From an uncultured Caryophanales bacterium (lineage in GTDB: Bacteria; Bacillota_I; Bacilli_A; RF39; UBA660), in assembly GCA_947169395.1 (NCBI GenBank), contig CAMVPJ010000004.1:1-59067 (forward strand): a DNA stretch of 59,067 nt. Direction: 5' to 3'. Of this stretch, positions 9,569 through 20,069 are shown piece after piece. Each line of letters starts with the position of its first letter. Positions within the stretch are counted from its first letter, which is position 1. The notes beneath the pieces were generated by a model. It did no database searches, had not been told where the DNA came from, and saw nothing but the letters and a program-made list of their open reading frames with translations. A program made the translations under genes and the position numbers.

Positions 9569-9985
9569 TTAATCAATCTCCTTTACTTTTATTTTTACAC
9601 CTATAATACTTAATACTTCTACCTTGCTTCCAACCTTTATATCTGTATCAGAAATAGCAGTCCATCTTTTACCATCTACTTTAACCTCACCTGGATTAAG
9701 TGTAGTTATATCTTCAGTAACAATTCCCCTCATACCTATTACTCTATCTAAGTTAGTTTTAGACTCTTTAACATGTAACTTCTTAACTAAGTATGGTCTA
9801 GTAGTTATTAGTAATAATACACCCAGTAGTACAAAGACACCAAACTCAATTTCAATACTATCAATAAATAACGATAATATTAATGATACAAAACCACTTA
9901 TTACAAACCATACTGTTGTAAGACCTACTGTAATAACTTCAATAAATATTAAAAATATTACTATACCTAACCAAATCCAAACCAC
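9569..9985 (-). CDS. NfeD family membrane protein
   Basis: A short NfeD (138 residues): two or three hydrophobic segments in the first 70 residues, then an OB-fold domain (GMRGIVTEDITTLNPGEVKVDGKRWTA in two pieces) that ends in VLSIIGVKIKVKEI. It lacks the serine protease domain of long NfeDs. Paired with the SPFH gene directly downstream, as in many bacteria, it probably supports assembly of the SPFH oligomer. The start is GTG, with AGGAAGTG five bases upstream. Confidence 0.88.
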   Translation of the reverse strand: MVWIWLGIVIFLIFIEVITVGLTTVWFVISGFVSLILSLFIDSIEIEFGVFVLLGVLLLITTRPYLVKKLHVKESKTNLDRVIGMRGIVTEDITTLNPGEVKVDGKRWTAISDTDIKVGSKVEVLSIIGVKIKVKEID

Positions 9986-10024
9986 AGAATCACTTCCTAC
10001 TAAATATTTTAATCAATTACATAA

Positions 10025-10101
10025 TGGCGTCCTCGAGAAGATTCGAACTTCCGACCTATCGCTTAGGAGGCGATTGCTCTATCCTGCTGAGCTACGAGGA
10101 C
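10025..10101 (-). tRNA. tRNA-Arg (anticodon CCU)
   Basis: A full cloverleaf can be drawn. The acceptor stem GTCCTCG pairs with CGAGGAC, followed by discriminator G and an encoded CCA. The D arm is AGCTCAGCAGGATAGAGC. The anticodon stem ATCGC/GCGAT has loop CTCCTAA, giving anticodon CCU that reads AGG. The T arm contains GTTCGAATC. It lies alone between the NfeD and HD genes. Confidence 0.95.
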
Positions 10102-10124
10102 ACATACATATTGTATCATAATAA

Positions 10125-10152
10125 GTTTAAAAAAAATAGCCTTAAACTATTT
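10125..10152 (-). terminator. Intrinsic terminator of the HD-domain gene
   Basis: On the minus strand the short stem AAATAG/CTATTT at the end of the HD gene is followed by a run of T. The first arm overlaps the stop codon region. Confidence 0.45.
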
Positions 10153-10656
10153 TAAAATGTTTAAGACTAATATAAAACCTAAATTTAACCCATATTTTAA
10201 TTTTTTAGATGCTTTATGATAAAACTCATATGTTGAAACTACTTTATCTACCGCACTTACAATCCAAGATTCTAAATACTTAGGTATTTTTATATCTATT
10301 GGAAACATATGTGATTCTATAATATCTGCTTCCATAACATTTATATCAAAATACTTTTTAGCATTCTCTACAGCTTCTTTTGGATGATTATGTGTATAAA
10401 GCTTAAATTTATCTTTAAACTTATCATGATCAATAGTTCTACCAAAATAGAAGTCATGTAAAAGTCCTGCACGAGCTACTTCTTTATATTTTAATTTAAG
10501 CCCTTTCGCAACTACATATGAGTAATATGATACTTTCATCAAATGATCTAATCTAGTAGAATTATGGTGCTTTATATCACCCATTTTTTTAAATTCTTCA
10601 TTTTCTAATATATCTTTAACTAGCATAGAATACTCTATATCTAAATTATTTTTCAA
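10147..10656 (-). CDS. HD-domain phosphohydrolase-like protein
   Basis: A 169-residue protein with an HD metal site: an early His in TRLDHLMKVSYYS, the HD pair in GLLHDFYFG, then His residues in YTHNHP and ESHMFP. These would bind one or two metals and suggest hydrolysis of a phosphoester or nucleotide; the substrate is unknown. The start is TTG, chosen because GAGGTG lies five bases before it. Single gene with its own promoter region (TATAAT near 10693 on the minus strand). Confidence 0.8.
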   Translation of the reverse strand: MKNNLDIEYSMLVKDILENEEFKKMGDIKHHNSTRLDHLMKVSYYSYVVAKGLKLKYKEVARAGLLHDFYFGRTIDHDKFKDKFKLYTHNHPKEAVENAKKYFDINVMEADIIESHMFPIDIKIPKYLESWIVSAVDKVVSTYEFYHKASKKLKYGLNLGFILVLNILK

Positions 10657-10787
10657 TTTATCACCTCAAAAATATCTGCGACTACTTAATTATACCATAT
10701 TTTTAGAAAAATTAAAAATTCGAAAAATCACTATATTTTATGCAATTATGCTTTATATATCAACGATATTTGTCTACACCTAAAATA

Positions 10788-13703
10788 TTAGTAAATAATT
10801 TTTTCTATATTAGCGGCTATTATCTGATACTTATCAAATCTCTTTTCTACTCTACCTGTTACATAAAGAATATCATTTTTACTAATATTATATTTCTCAT
10901 AAGTTTTAGGAAATAATACAATCGATATGTCAGATAGTTCATCACTACCATTAATAAATGCCATTTTTTGACTATTCTTTGTATTAATCTCTCTAATACT
11001 ATCAACAAGTATAACGATATTAACTACTCTATCAAAGTATTTTTCTATATCACTTACCATAACAGTATTACTATACTTGCTTCTAGCAATGCTTACTGGA
11101 TTATTCTTTAAATAATGACCAAATAAATCTAGCTCTATATTCATAATCTCACGCGGAGTATATTCGTCTTTTATAATAATTTCAGGCATCAATGCATACT
11201 CACCTACAACTTTTAGTAACTCACCATAATTGATAATCATATCTAAGTTATCAATTAATGTTTTGCGGTTATACCCTTGATTTTCAAAACATCCTGCAAG
11301 TATTAGTATACTAACTACTTTCTTATTAATAGTTTTAGATAAACATCGACTTATAAAATCAAATATATCTTTATAAAGTCCATTGTTTCTCTCTTCTATA
11401 ATTGCACTAGCTACACTTAAACTAATACCTTTAATACTAGTTAGAGGATATATAATCTTATTATTATTAATAGTAAAACTATTTGTACTTAGATTAATAG
11501 AAGGACTTTCTACATCAATACCATATTTACGTAGTTCATATATATAGTACTTAACTTTATCTTTTGAACCTTTCTCACTATCAAGTAAAGAGGTATAAAA
11601 CTCACATCTATAGTGTGCTTTTAGATATGCCATTTTAGTAGAAACTACTGAATATCCAACAGAGTGAGATTTATTAAATCCATACTCGGCAAACTTAAGC
11701 ATAAGATTATATACTTTAGTTGCAACATCACTACTATATCCATTTTTAATACTTCTGTTGATAAAATTATCTCGTTCTTTTTCTAGTATATCTTTTTTCT
11801 TTTTACTCATAGCCTTTCTTAATATGTCAGCCTCTGCTAGACTAAAACTAGCCATTACATGAGCAATCTGCATAATCTGTTCCTGATATACAATAATACC
11901 ATAAGTACTCTTAAGTATTTCTTTTAAAGAATCATCTATGTAATCAATTTTCTCTAACCCATGCTTTCTTCTTATAAATGTATCAATATTCTTCATAGGA
12001 CCAGGCCGATAAAGTGCGATACAAGCTACTATATCTTCAAATGTAGTAGGCTTAAGCTTACTTAAGAAATTAATCATACCTGCTGATTCAAACTGAAATA
12101 TTCCTACAGTATCAGCTTTAGTAAATATATTAATAGCATCATCATCAATAACTATATCATCAAACTTAATATTAGTATTATGTGTCTTATTTACTAAATC
12201 TATAATATTGTGAATTGTAGTTAAATACTTAATACCTAAGAAATCCATCTTAAGTAAACCGATCTCTTCTAAGTAATCCTTATCATATCCACTAATATAA
12301 AATGTATCATGATAATCTAGTGGAATGATATTGTCTAAATCAATACTAGACATAACTATACCTGCAGCATGAATTGATGTATGTCTTTTTAATCCTTCAA
12401 AATGAGCAGCATCAATATATAAATCATACAGTTCTTTTTTTCTACTTAAAAACTCTTTTAATCTCTTATTAGTCTTATAATTATCAGCAAGACTTAATTT
12501 TGAATCAAGTAGTTTACAAATAGAATCAATATAATTATTATTAATATCAAGACATCTACCCAAGTCGCGAATAGCTGCTTTTGCTCCTAATGTATCAAAA
12601 GAAATAATAGGAGCTACTTTCTTCTTACCATATTTATTCATACAGTAATTAATTACTACATCTCTTTTATCATGTTCAAAATCTATATCTATATCGGGCA
12701 TGCTTACACGTTCAGGATTTAAAAATCTTTCAAATAATAAATCATATTTTAAAGGATCAACATCAGTAATATTAAGTAAGTATGCAACAAGACTTCCTAC
12801 CGCACTACCTCTACCACTACCTACGATAATATTGTTTTCTTTAGCAAAATTAACATAATCAGATACTATTAAAAAGTAATCACTAAATCCCATCTTATTT
12901 ATAATAGATAATTCATACTTAAGTCTTTCTTGATAATTCTTGCCAATACAATCTCCAAATCTCTTTTTTGCTCCACTTATACATAATCTTTTTAAATAAT
13001 CATAACTACTTATACCAAGACTATTATTATACTTAGGTAATATATCATTATTAAACTTAATCTCTAAGTTACAATTATCACAAATATAATAATTATTATT
13101 AATATCATCATTAATAATTTCATTTTCTAACTTTAAATAATTATCTTTATAATCTGTATCAATAAACTTAACAGTTAATCCTTCTCTAATAGCTTCTAAG
13201 TATCTCATATATTTATGATTATTAGGATTAAGATAACATATAGAATTCATATATACTTTATTACTATATATAATACTATTTCTTTCTTCAATACTTTTAT
13301 AAGATATAAATAAATCATTAAAGTAGTCTTTTAATTTATCATGCATACTTATACTTTCGTAAGGAATAATACATAATAAGTTACTACTTAGACTAACTAA
13401 TTTTAATATATCTAGTTTATCTTCACTCTGCAGTGTAGATAATTTAACTAAATTAAGATAACCTTCATAACCTTTTGCATATAATACTATTATAGATTCA
13501 TCTATTTTAACTTCTAATCCTACAATAGGTTTAATATTATTATTAATACAAGCCTTATAAAAATCTATTACCCCGTACATATTGTTATCAGTAATAGTAA
13601 GTGCATGTAAGTTGTTTTTTAATGCATAATTAATTAATGAGTGTATACTAATCATACTAGATTGTAAGTATGAATCAGTTTTTATATTAAGTGGTACAAA
13701 CAT
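10788..13703 (-). CDS. dnaE: DNA polymerase III alpha subunit, DnaE type
   Basis: A replicative C-family polymerase of 971 residues, shorter than Bacillus DnaE (about 1100). In Gram-positive bacteria DnaE extends primers before hand-off to PolC, and both genes occur in this window. The polymerase core is clear: GSGRGSAVGS and the catalytic MPDIDIDFE pair, then the HAAGIVMS and YRPGPM segments. The N-terminal PHP domain is degenerate (the usual HSHYS reads IKTDSYLQSS), so it is unlikely to be an active phosphoesterase. A C-terminal OB-like region (VVNIVILVDSI, YVTGRVEKRFDKYQI) follows. ATG at 13703 has GGAGG upstream. Confidence 0.93.
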   Translation of the reverse strand: MFVPLNIKTDSYLQSSMISIHSLINYALKNNLHALTITDNNMYGVIDFYKACINNNIKPIVGLEVKIDESIIVLYAKGYEGYLNLVKLSTLQSEDKLDILKLVSLSSNLLCIIPYESISMHDKLKDYFNDLFISYKSIEERNSIIYSNKVYMNSICYLNPNNHKYMRYLEAIREGLTVKFIDTDYKDNYLKLENEIINDDINNNYYICDNCNLEIKFNNDILPKYNNSLGISSYDYLKRLCISGAKKRFGDCIGKNYQERLKYELSIINKMGFSDYFLIVSDYVNFAKENNIIVGSGRGSAVGSLVAYLLNITDVDPLKYDLLFERFLNPERVSMPDIDIDFEHDKRDVVINYCMNKYGKKKVAPIISFDTLGAKAAIRDLGRCLDINNNYIDSICKLLDSKLSLADNYKTNKRLKEFLSRKKELYDLYIDAAHFEGLKRHTSIHAAGIVMSSIDLDNIIPLDYHDTFYISGYDKDYLEEIGLLKMDFLGIKYLTTIHNIIDLVNKTHNTNIKFDDIVIDDDAINIFTKADTVGIFQFESAGMINFLSKLKPTTFEDIVACIALYRPGPMKNIDTFIRRKHGLEKIDYIDDSLKEILKSTYGIIVYQEQIMQIAHVMASFSLAEADILRKAMSKKKKDILEKERDNFINRSIKNGYSSDVATKVYNLMLKFAEYGFNKSHSVGYSVVSTKMAYLKAHYRCEFYTSLLDSEKGSKDKVKYYIYELRKYGIDVESPSINLSTNSFTINNNKIIYPLTSIKGISLSVASAIIEERNNGLYKDIFDFISRCLSKTINKKVVSILILAGCFENQGYNRKTLIDNLDMIINYGELLKVVGEYALMPEIIIKDEYTPREIMNIELDLFGHYLKNNPVSIARSKYSNTVMVSDIEKYFDRVVNIVILVDSIREINTKNSQKMAFINGSDELSDISIVLFPKTYEKYNISKNDILYVTGRVEKRFDKYQIIAANIEKIIY

Positions 13704-13726
13704 AAATTCCTCCAATATATACAAAT

Positions 13727-13755
13727 ATTTTACTGCTTTACACTTGTTTTTTCAA
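13727..13755 (-). promoter_or_regulatory. dnaE promoter
   Basis: On the minus strand TTGAAA (13750-13755) and TAAAAT (13727-13732) are separated by exactly 17 bases, about 25 bases before the dnaE start. Confidence 0.6.
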
Positions 13756-13782
13756 TAAAATGGCTAAAATTAGGCAAAATAT

Positions 13783-13811
13783 TTGACTAAAACGAGGATT
13801 TATGTTAAACT
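13783..13811 (+). promoter_or_regulatory. rpmB promoter
   Basis: TTGACT (13783-13788), a 17-base spacer and TAAACT (13806-13811) lie upstream of rpmB, divergent from the dnaE promoter. Confidence 0.6.
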
Positions 13812-13848
13812 GTATAGGCAGAGAAAAAACTTTGAATGGAGGTTATTT

Positions 13849-14019
13849 ATGGCAAAGAAAGCAACTGAAAAGAAACCACTTGCTGGAAATAGAAGATCAC
13901 ACTCTTTAAGAGCTACTAAGCATTCACAAAAACCAAACTTACAAGTTGTAAACGTTAATGGTAAAAGAGTGAGAATAAGCGCAAGAGAAAAAAGAACATT
14001 AGATAAACAAGCTGCATAG
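13849..14019 (+). CDS. rpmB: 50S ribosomal protein L28
   Basis: A 56-residue protein with the L28 core: PLAGNRRSHSLRATKHSQKP, then LQVVNVNGKRVRISAREKRTL. L28 binds 23S rRNA in the large subunit. The zinc cysteines found in many L28 proteins are absent, so this is the zinc-free type. The ATG at 13849 follows TGGAGG at a proper distance; a longer reading from 13783 would run through the promoter. It is a single-gene transcript ending at a strong terminator. Confidence 0.93.
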   Translation: MAKKATEKKPLAGNRRSHSLRATKHSQKPNLQVVNVNGKRVRISAREKRTLDKQAA

Positions 14020-14032
14020 TTATTATGCATGT

Positions 14033-14062
14033 AAAAAGGAAGAATCATCACTTCCTTTTTTT
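14033..14062. terminator. Bidirectional terminator between rpmB and a convergent gene
   Basis: Stem AAAAAGGAAG (14033-14042) pairs with CTTCCTTTTT (14051-14060). The run of T serves rpmB on the plus strand, and the run of A serves the convergent minus gene, whose stop codon lies inside the loop. Confidence 0.75.
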
Positions 14063-15271
14063 GTTACCACTTGTTATTTCTGTATACTTATGCTCTTTAG
14101 ATAATCTAAGCATTTTATTTAAAAGCTTATAATAACGATTAAACTTTATACCACTTATAAACCCATTAGACTTACCACTTTTTAATGTCTCTAATTCAGA
14201 CTCTAATTTGTTATATAGTTTTACTTCTTCTTTAGTAAGAGATTTCTTTCTTTCAAGTTTTCTTTTTAGTATAGCAAATCTAGTAATAAATGCTGCAACC
14301 TTCTTATCATAAGTAACATCTTGTTCTTCGCTTAAACTATTTCTATATTCTTCATAGTTATCCTCTATAAAATGTGGAATATCAATTTCATCACTATTAT
14401 TATCTACACTATCTACTTTACTATTATTACCCTTATTAATTCTACAGCTTTTATATCTTTCAATAATACTTTTTAAAGATTTAATTAAATTATCTAAATT
14501 TTCTATAATAGATTTTCTATAATCTTTATCAGTTATTTCTTTATGTATTACACTGTTATTTCGTATTGCGCTATAATTTTCTTCATTTAGAGCCTTTGTT
14601 GGCTGTCCTAAAAGAGGACGTGCAACTTCTTCAGAATTTGAGCGCATTATTCCTGAATACATATTATTTAAGCTAGTCCTAAATTCTTTATAATTATTAT
14701 TCAACTCTAATTTAAATTTTTCGAAGTCATCATCATACATATCTTTCTTTATGATATCATTATTCTCAATAGTATTAAGTAATTTATTAATTATATTTTC
14801 ATACTCGATTAAGAATTGGTTATCAATTTGTCCATCATATAGGAATCCTATATAATTCCAATACAAATTTTCAAACTCTCTAGCAATTCTTTTTAAACCT
14901 TCAAAAAAGATATAAAATGGTTGATTTATATACTTATCAATCTCAGTCATTAAAAAATTAATATTTTTTAAACATATTGAAATATTTTTTTTATCATCTT
15001 GATTTACAAAATCTTTGTTATAAAAAGCCTTTTCTAACTGAATGATTATAGTTTTGTAGTATCCAATAAACAGTTCTTTTGAATCGTCTTTATCATATTT
15101 TTTTAGTTCTTTTATGATACTAATAATTGATTTAAACGTATCATTATTCGTTAAAGATACAGATTCTTTTTCTTCCAATGCTTCACTTAGTATTCCAATA
15201 CGCTCTTCTAAATCTTTTAATAATTTATTAATGATTGTTAAGTTATCAATGATTGTTAAATTTTCATCCAT
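14048..15271 (-). CDS. Hypothetical helical protein
   Basis: I do not recognise this 407-residue protein. It is acidic and Asn-rich, mostly helical with coiled-coil stretches, and has no signal peptide or membrane segment. The C-terminal 80 residues are basic (LKRKLERKKSLTKEE, KSNGFISGIKFNRYYKLL), which could bind nucleic acid, but no motif supports that. The ATG at 15271 has AGGAG eight bases upstream; a GTG nine bases earlier overlaps the ribosome binding site. Its stop lies in the shared terminator with rpmB. Confidence 0.6.
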   Translation of the reverse strand: MDENLTIIDNLTIINKLLKDLEERIGILSEALEEKESVSLTNNDTFKSIISIIKELKKYDKDDSKELFIGYYKTIIIQLEKAFYNKDFVNQDDKKNISICLKNINFLMTEIDKYINQPFYIFFEGLKRIAREFENLYWNYIGFLYDGQIDNQFLIEYENIINKLLNTIENNDIIKKDMYDDDFEKFKLELNNNYKEFRTSLNNMYSGIMRSNSEEVARPLLGQPTKALNEENYSAIRNNSVIHKEITDKDYRKSIIENLDNLIKSLKSIIERYKSCRINKGNNSKVDSVDNNSDEIDIPHFIEDNYEEYRNSLSEEQDVTYDKKVAAFITRFAILKRKLERKKSLTKEEVKLYNKLESELETLKSGKSNGFISGIKFNRYYKLLNKMLRLSKEHKYTEITSGNKKRK

Positions 15272-15319
15272 AATTTGCACTCCTATCTTGTATACATTTT
15301 ATCATAAATAATGTAAAAA

Positions 15320-15345
15320 AGATAGAACTAAAATTAATTCTATCT
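15320..15345 (-). terminator. polC terminator
   Basis: AGATAGAA and TTCTATCT form a stem that overlaps the polC stop codon and is followed by a T run on the minus strand. Confidence 0.6.
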
Positions 15346-18300
15346 AAAATAAACTAAGTTGATTAGATTCATCCATTCCATCAAATATTCCCATTGAACG
15401 CATTTTATCAATAAGAGTAGCTGAAACTTTTGCTCTTTTCTGTACTTCTTCAATACTTAAATAATCTTTTTTCTTGCGTTCTTCAACAATATTTTTGGCA
15501 ACTGTATCACCTAGTCCATCAATCGATGAGAATGGAGGATATATTTCTGTATCACTTTTTACTCTAAATGTAGTTGCTTCACTCTCAGTAAGGCTAATTG
15601 GTAAAAACTTAATACCACGGGCAGTTGCTTCTAGGGCAAGTTTTAATGTTTCTAAAATAGATGATTCTTTATTAGTTGCCTCGTATCCTTTATTAACAAT
15701 TTCTTCCATTCTTGCTTTAATTGCGCTATAACCTTTAATCATAACTTCAATATCATAATCAGTTATACGAGCAGAAAAGTAAGTTGCGTAGTATAAAGCG
15801 GGCATATGTACTTTAAACCATGCAATTCTAAAGGCACTTATTACATATGCAGCAGCGTGAGCCTTAGGAAACATGTACTTAATCTTACCACACGAGTCAA
15901 TAAACCATTTTTCAATTCCAGCTTCTTCCATTAAAGCAACGTGTTGTTTCCAAGTTTCTGGATCTTTTGATGCTCTACCTTTACGAACAAACTCCATTAT
16001 TTTAAATGCTTTAATAGGTTCTACCCCATGATACATAAGATAAACCATAATATCATCACGACATCCTATTACTTCTTTAAATGGTACTACTTTATTCCTA
16101 ATTAATTCTTGAGCATTACCAAGCCATACATCAGTTCCATGTGATAAACCTGATATTTTAATAAGTTCAGAAAATGTAGTTGGTTTAGTATCAACAAGCA
16201 TGCCTATTGTAAAAGGCGTACCAAACTCAGGAATACCTAGAGTACCTGTTTCATTCATAATCTGTTCTTTAGTTACACCTAATGGTTTAGGTGATAAAAA
16301 TATATCCATAGTTTCTTTATCATCAAGAGGAACTGTAGTAACATCCATTCCTGATAAATCTTGTAACATACGTAATTGGGTTGGATCAGAATGTCCTAAA
16401 ATATCTAGTTTTAATACATCTTGATCAATAGCATGGTAATCAAAGTGAGTAGTTCGCCAAGCAGAATTTATATCATCAGCTGGATATTGGAAAGGAGTAA
16501 AATCAAATACATCCATATATCCTGGAATAACTACTATACCACCTGGATGTTGTCCGGTAGTTCTTTTAACACCAGTACACCCTGCAGCTATTCTTTCAAC
16601 CTCAGCAGTATTCATTAAAATATTTTTATCTTCACAATATCCTTTTACAAAACCAAATGCAGTTTTTTCAGCAACTGTACCAATAGTTCCGGCACGATAT
16701 ACATTATCAACGCCAAATAATACTTTAGTATATTCGTGAGCAGATGCTTGATTTAAATCGGAAAAGTTAAGATCGATATCTGGTACCTTATCTGCATTAA
16801 ATCCTAAGAAAGTAGCAAATGGCATGTCTTGTCCATCTTTATATAGCGCCTCACCACAATTTGGACATACTTTATCAGGTAAATCAAATCCACTTGAATA
16901 TTCCTTACCTAGTGCTTCACCAGAATCATCATTAAATATACTATGTTTACATTTTAAACATCGATAATGAGCTGGAAGTGGATTTACCTCAGTAATCCCC
17001 ATCATAGTTGCAACAAAACTAGATCCTACTGAACCACGGGAACCAACTAAGTAACCTTCATCATTCGAGTGTTTAACAAGTTTTTGAGCAATTAAGTAAA
17101 TTACATCAAATCCTCCACCTATGATACCCCCTAGAGTTTTTTTGACTTTTTTCTCTAATTCATCACCCTCTAGTTGGTTATGTTTTTCTACATTTTGTCG
17201 AACAAGCGACTTTACACTATCAAATCCTTCAAGTATTACTGCATGAAGCCTTCTAAATGCTTCTTTTTCATACTCATCACCTGATAAACTAGTCTCTTCA
17301 TCTAATATTTCTTTAATACTATTAAGTACAGCATCTCCGTATAACTCTTTAGCAATTCTCTCCTCTATATTAATAGGAAGTGGATCACCATACCAACTAC
17401 TTGCTTTAGTATAAACTAGATCAGTTACTGTTTCTACTGATTTATCAATCTTAGGTGAGAAAGGTACTCCTCCAGTTTCAATAATTACTTCAATTATATC
17501 TATCATATCAGCTATCTTATTAGTATTAGTAACAACTAATTCATAAGCCTTGTCATCACCTAGAAATTCAAAATCTTCAAGCATCTCACGTGTTGTACGG
17601 AAGTGTTGGGAAGGGATACTTTTAATATCTCTTTTAGCAAGTGGATGTCTACCTCCACCTGGTACTTTTTGATTGACAATTACTTCACGATATATTTTAT
17701 CTTCTCTATTTAATTGATGCACGTCCCCGGTTGCAACAACTATTTTACCTGCCGCCTCAGATAATCTGATTATTTTCCTAATATGTTCTAATAACTCTGC
17801 TTTTGAGTCGAAATCTCCCGTTTGCAGTAAGTGATCATATACCTCAGGTGGTTGTACCTCTACATAATCATAAAAATTAATAATATTAGTAATCTCTTCT
17901 TCACTCTTACTACGTGCCTCAACAAACACTTCCCCTTCGTAACACCCACTACCAATAAGTAAGCCATCTCGCAGTTCATCTAATTTACTTCGTAATATTC
18001 TAGGTGTTTTATGTAAATAAGTTGTATTAGCAAGACTTATTATTCTAAATAAATTCTTTAATCCTGTTTTATTTTTAACAAGAATATTTACATGATGGGC
18101 ACGACCATACTTATATATCTCATCTTTTTCAACAAGCTTATCTAAATCGCTAATTTTTTCGAAATTAAGTGAATCTAGTTTCTGTAACATCTTATGAAAT
18201 ACTAAACCAGTAGCTTCAGCATCATAATCACCACGGTGGTGAGAATCTTCATCAAACTCAACATTATATCTTTTAACAAGCATAGATAAACTATGTCTTG

Positions 18301-19975
18301 CATATTCTGTATCCATTGTACGAGATAGTTCTAATGTATCAATTACAGTATTACTAAACTTACCTAGATTATACTTCTTATAAGCCATTTCCATAAATGA
18401 AGTATCAAACTTAGCATTATGAGCAACCATAGGTAAGTCTCCAACCCACTCCATAAACTTTTTAACTGCTTCTTCTTCATTAGGTTTACCTTCAAGCATT
18501 TTATCTGTAATACCAGTAAGTTCAGTAATACGACTTGGTAAAGGTCTCCCTGGATTAATTAATTCGTCATATTTTTCTATGATATTACCGTGCTGCAATT
18601 TAACCGCACCAATTTCAATAATAGAGTCAGCTCCACCGGCATTAAAACCAGTAGTCTCTAAGTCAAATATTACATAAGTATTCTCTAGTAATTTACTATC
18701 ATCAGGACGAACGACAATTTTTACACTATCATCAATCATAGTAAGTTCAGTTCCATATATCGCTTTAAAAGGTTCTTCACCATCTTTTAAATTTTTATTT
18801 ACATCACACACATAATGGTATACACCAGGATATGCTTGAGCCCCGTTATGATCAGTAATCGCAATTGCTTTATGTCCCCAAGAGTGTGCAGTTTTACAAA
18901 GTTTAACTGCATCTACTACTCCATCCATTTGACTCATCATAGTATGAGCATGTAACTCTACTCTTTTAATAGGCGCATCATCTATTCTTGATTCAATTAC
19001 TCTATCACTAGTATTAATATCATTAATAACTAGTGAATCTTCACCCGAATATTTATCATCTTTTATATTACCTCTAAATTTATAGAACTTTCCTGTTTTA
19101 AGCAACTTAGTAACTCGATTAGTCTCTTCCACACCATGAATAAATATCTTCGCATACATACTATCTGTATAATCAGTAATTTTTAAAGTAACTATTCTAA
19201 GATCAGTTCTAGTTTCTCTAACATCAATTCCAAATATATTAGCCTCTACTGTAACATTGTTTGCAACGCCATTTAATGTATCTAATCTAACCGGTGTTGA
19301 ATCTATTATTCTTCCTAATATTGCTCTTTCATCATCTACAGTTTCAATAGGTTTAGGTGTATACTTCTTCTTATATTGATTATTATAAGTATTACTTTGT
19401 TCTACTACTTCATCTTTTTTATCCATTCTTTCTTTAGATACATAACTGTTAGCCTCAATACTACTTGTAATCTCACGAGATATTTCCTTACTTAATTCTT
19501 CATCTATAACCGCACTAATACCAATATCATATCCTGCACTCTTAAAACTACTAAGTAATTTGTCTTTAATACTTTCAAACTTATCTAACTCTGCTTTAGA
19601 TGATACATATAATTTGATAGTATTTATACTTACATCTAATTTATCATCTAAAAACATTGATAGCATTGGACACTTTTTACTATACCTATTAATAAAATAC
19701 TTAAAATATTCATTTATATATTCATAATTTATATCGTTTACACTTACATTAAGCGAAATATGTAAGTCTTTGTAGTAACTTACTAAATTACTATATAATT
19801 CATTATAAACATTAATTGGAAGATTACTCTTTAGTTCAATATTAAATACATATTTAGAGTGATCACTATTACCAATGATAGATACAAGTCTACCATCTGT
19901 AAAGTAACTGTCAAAATTATTTAATTTTAAACTATCTATTAATAATCTAAGCTTACTATCCAAAGTACTCTCCAT
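15344..19975 (-). CDS. polC: DNA polymerase III PolC-type alpha subunit
   Basis: The main replicative polymerase of Gram-positive bacteria, 1543 residues. Domains in order: an N-terminal region, an OB fold (about 230-330), a PHP domain (VELHAHTMMSQMDGV) split by a DnaQ-like 3'-5' exonuclease (FDLETTGFNAGG, VAHNAKFDTSFME, HRGDYDAEA), then the polymerase core with VGSRGSVGSS, a four-Cys zinc site (CLKC and CPNC) and catalytic PDIDLNF. All exonuclease acidic residues are present, so proofreading should be active. The start at 19975 has GGTGG four bases upstream. It lies downstream of htpG, from which a terminator separates it. Confidence 0.96.
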   Translation of the reverse strand: MESTLDSKLRLLIDSLKLNNFDSYFTDGRLVSIIGNSDHSKYVFNIELKSNLPINVYNELYSNLVSYYKDLHISLNVSVNDINYEYINEYFKYFINRYSKKCPMLSMFLDDKLDVSINTIKLYVSSKAELDKFESIKDKLLSSFKSAGYDIGISAVIDEELSKEISREITSSIEANSYVSKERMDKKDEVVEQSNTYNNQYKKKYTPKPIETVDDERAILGRIIDSTPVRLDTLNGVANNVTVEANIFGIDVRETRTDLRIVTLKITDYTDSMYAKIFIHGVEETNRVTKLLKTGKFYKFRGNIKDDKYSGEDSLVINDINTSDRVIESRIDDAPIKRVELHAHTMMSQMDGVVDAVKLCKTAHSWGHKAIAITDHNGAQAYPGVYHYVCDVNKNLKDGEEPFKAIYGTELTMIDDSVKIVVRPDDSKLLENTYVIFDLETTGFNAGGADSIIEIGAVKLQHGNIIEKYDELINPGRPLPSRITELTGITDKMLEGKPNEEEAVKKFMEWVGDLPMVAHNAKFDTSFMEMAYKKYNLGKFSNTVIDTLELSRTMDTEYARHSLSMLVKRYNVEFDEDSHHRGDYDAEATGLVFHKMLQKLDSLNFEKISDLDKLVEKDEIYKYGRAHHVNILVKNKTGLKNLFRIISLANTTYLHKTPRILRSKLDELRDGLLIGSGCYEGEVFVEARSKSEEEITNIINFYDYVEVQPPEVYDHLLQTGDFDSKAELLEHIRKIIRLSEAAGKIVVATGDVHQLNREDKIYREVIVNQKVPGGGRHPLAKRDIKSIPSQHFRTTREMLEDFEFLGDDKAYELVVTNTNKIADMIDIIEVIIETGGVPFSPKIDKSVETVTDLVYTKASSWYGDPLPINIEERIAKELYGDAVLNSIKEILDEETSLSGDEYEKEAFRRLHAVILEGFDSVKSLVRQNVEKHNQLEGDELEKKVKKTLGGIIGGGFDVIYLIAQKLVKHSNDEGYLVGSRGSVGSSFVATMMGITEVNPLPAHYRCLKCKHSIFNDDSGEALGKEYSSGFDLPDKVCPNCGEALYKDGQDMPFATFLGFNADKVPDIDLNFSDLNQASAHEYTKVLFGVDNVYRAGTIGTVAEKTAFGFVKGYCEDKNILMNTAEVERIAAGCTGVKRTTGQHPGGIVVIPGYMDVFDFTPFQYPADDINSAWRTTHFDYHAIDQDVLKLDILGHSDPTQLRMLQDLSGMDVTTVPLDDKETMDIFLSPKPLGVTKEQIMNETGTLGIPEFGTPFTIGMLVDTKPTTFSELIKISGLSHGTDVWLGNAQELIRNKVVPFKEVIGCRDDIMVYLMYHGVEPIKAFKIMEFVRKGRASKDPETWKQHVALMEEAGIEKWFIDSCGKIKYMFPKAHAAAYVISAFRIAWFKVHMPALYYATYFSARITDYDIEVMIKGYSAIKARMEEIVNKGYEATNKESSILETLKLALEATARGIKFLPISLTESEATTFRVKSDTEIYPPFSSIDGLGDTVAKNIVEERKKKDYLSIEEVQKRAKVSATLIDKMRSMGIFDGMDESNQLSLF

Positions 19976-20031
19976 AATACCACCAAGACCTATTGTACCA
20001 TGAAAATTATTAATCTGATAACAAAAAATTA

Positions 20032-20058
20032 AAAAAACGATTCAAAATAATTGAATCG
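20032..20058 (-). terminator. htpG terminator
   Basis: On the minus strand CGATTCAA (in reverse, TTGAATCG at 20051-20058) forms an 8-bp stem with 20038-20045, followed by a run of seven T. Confidence 0.7.
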
Positions 20059-20069
20059 CTATTAAAAAT

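Noticed and set aside
9624..10121. Plus-strand open frame through NfeD and the tRNA
   Set aside because: It runs antisense through a tRNA gene and a well-supported CDS.
13800..14051. Minus-strand frame opposite rpmB
   Set aside because: L28 on the plus strand is clear and has promoter, ribosome binding site and terminator.
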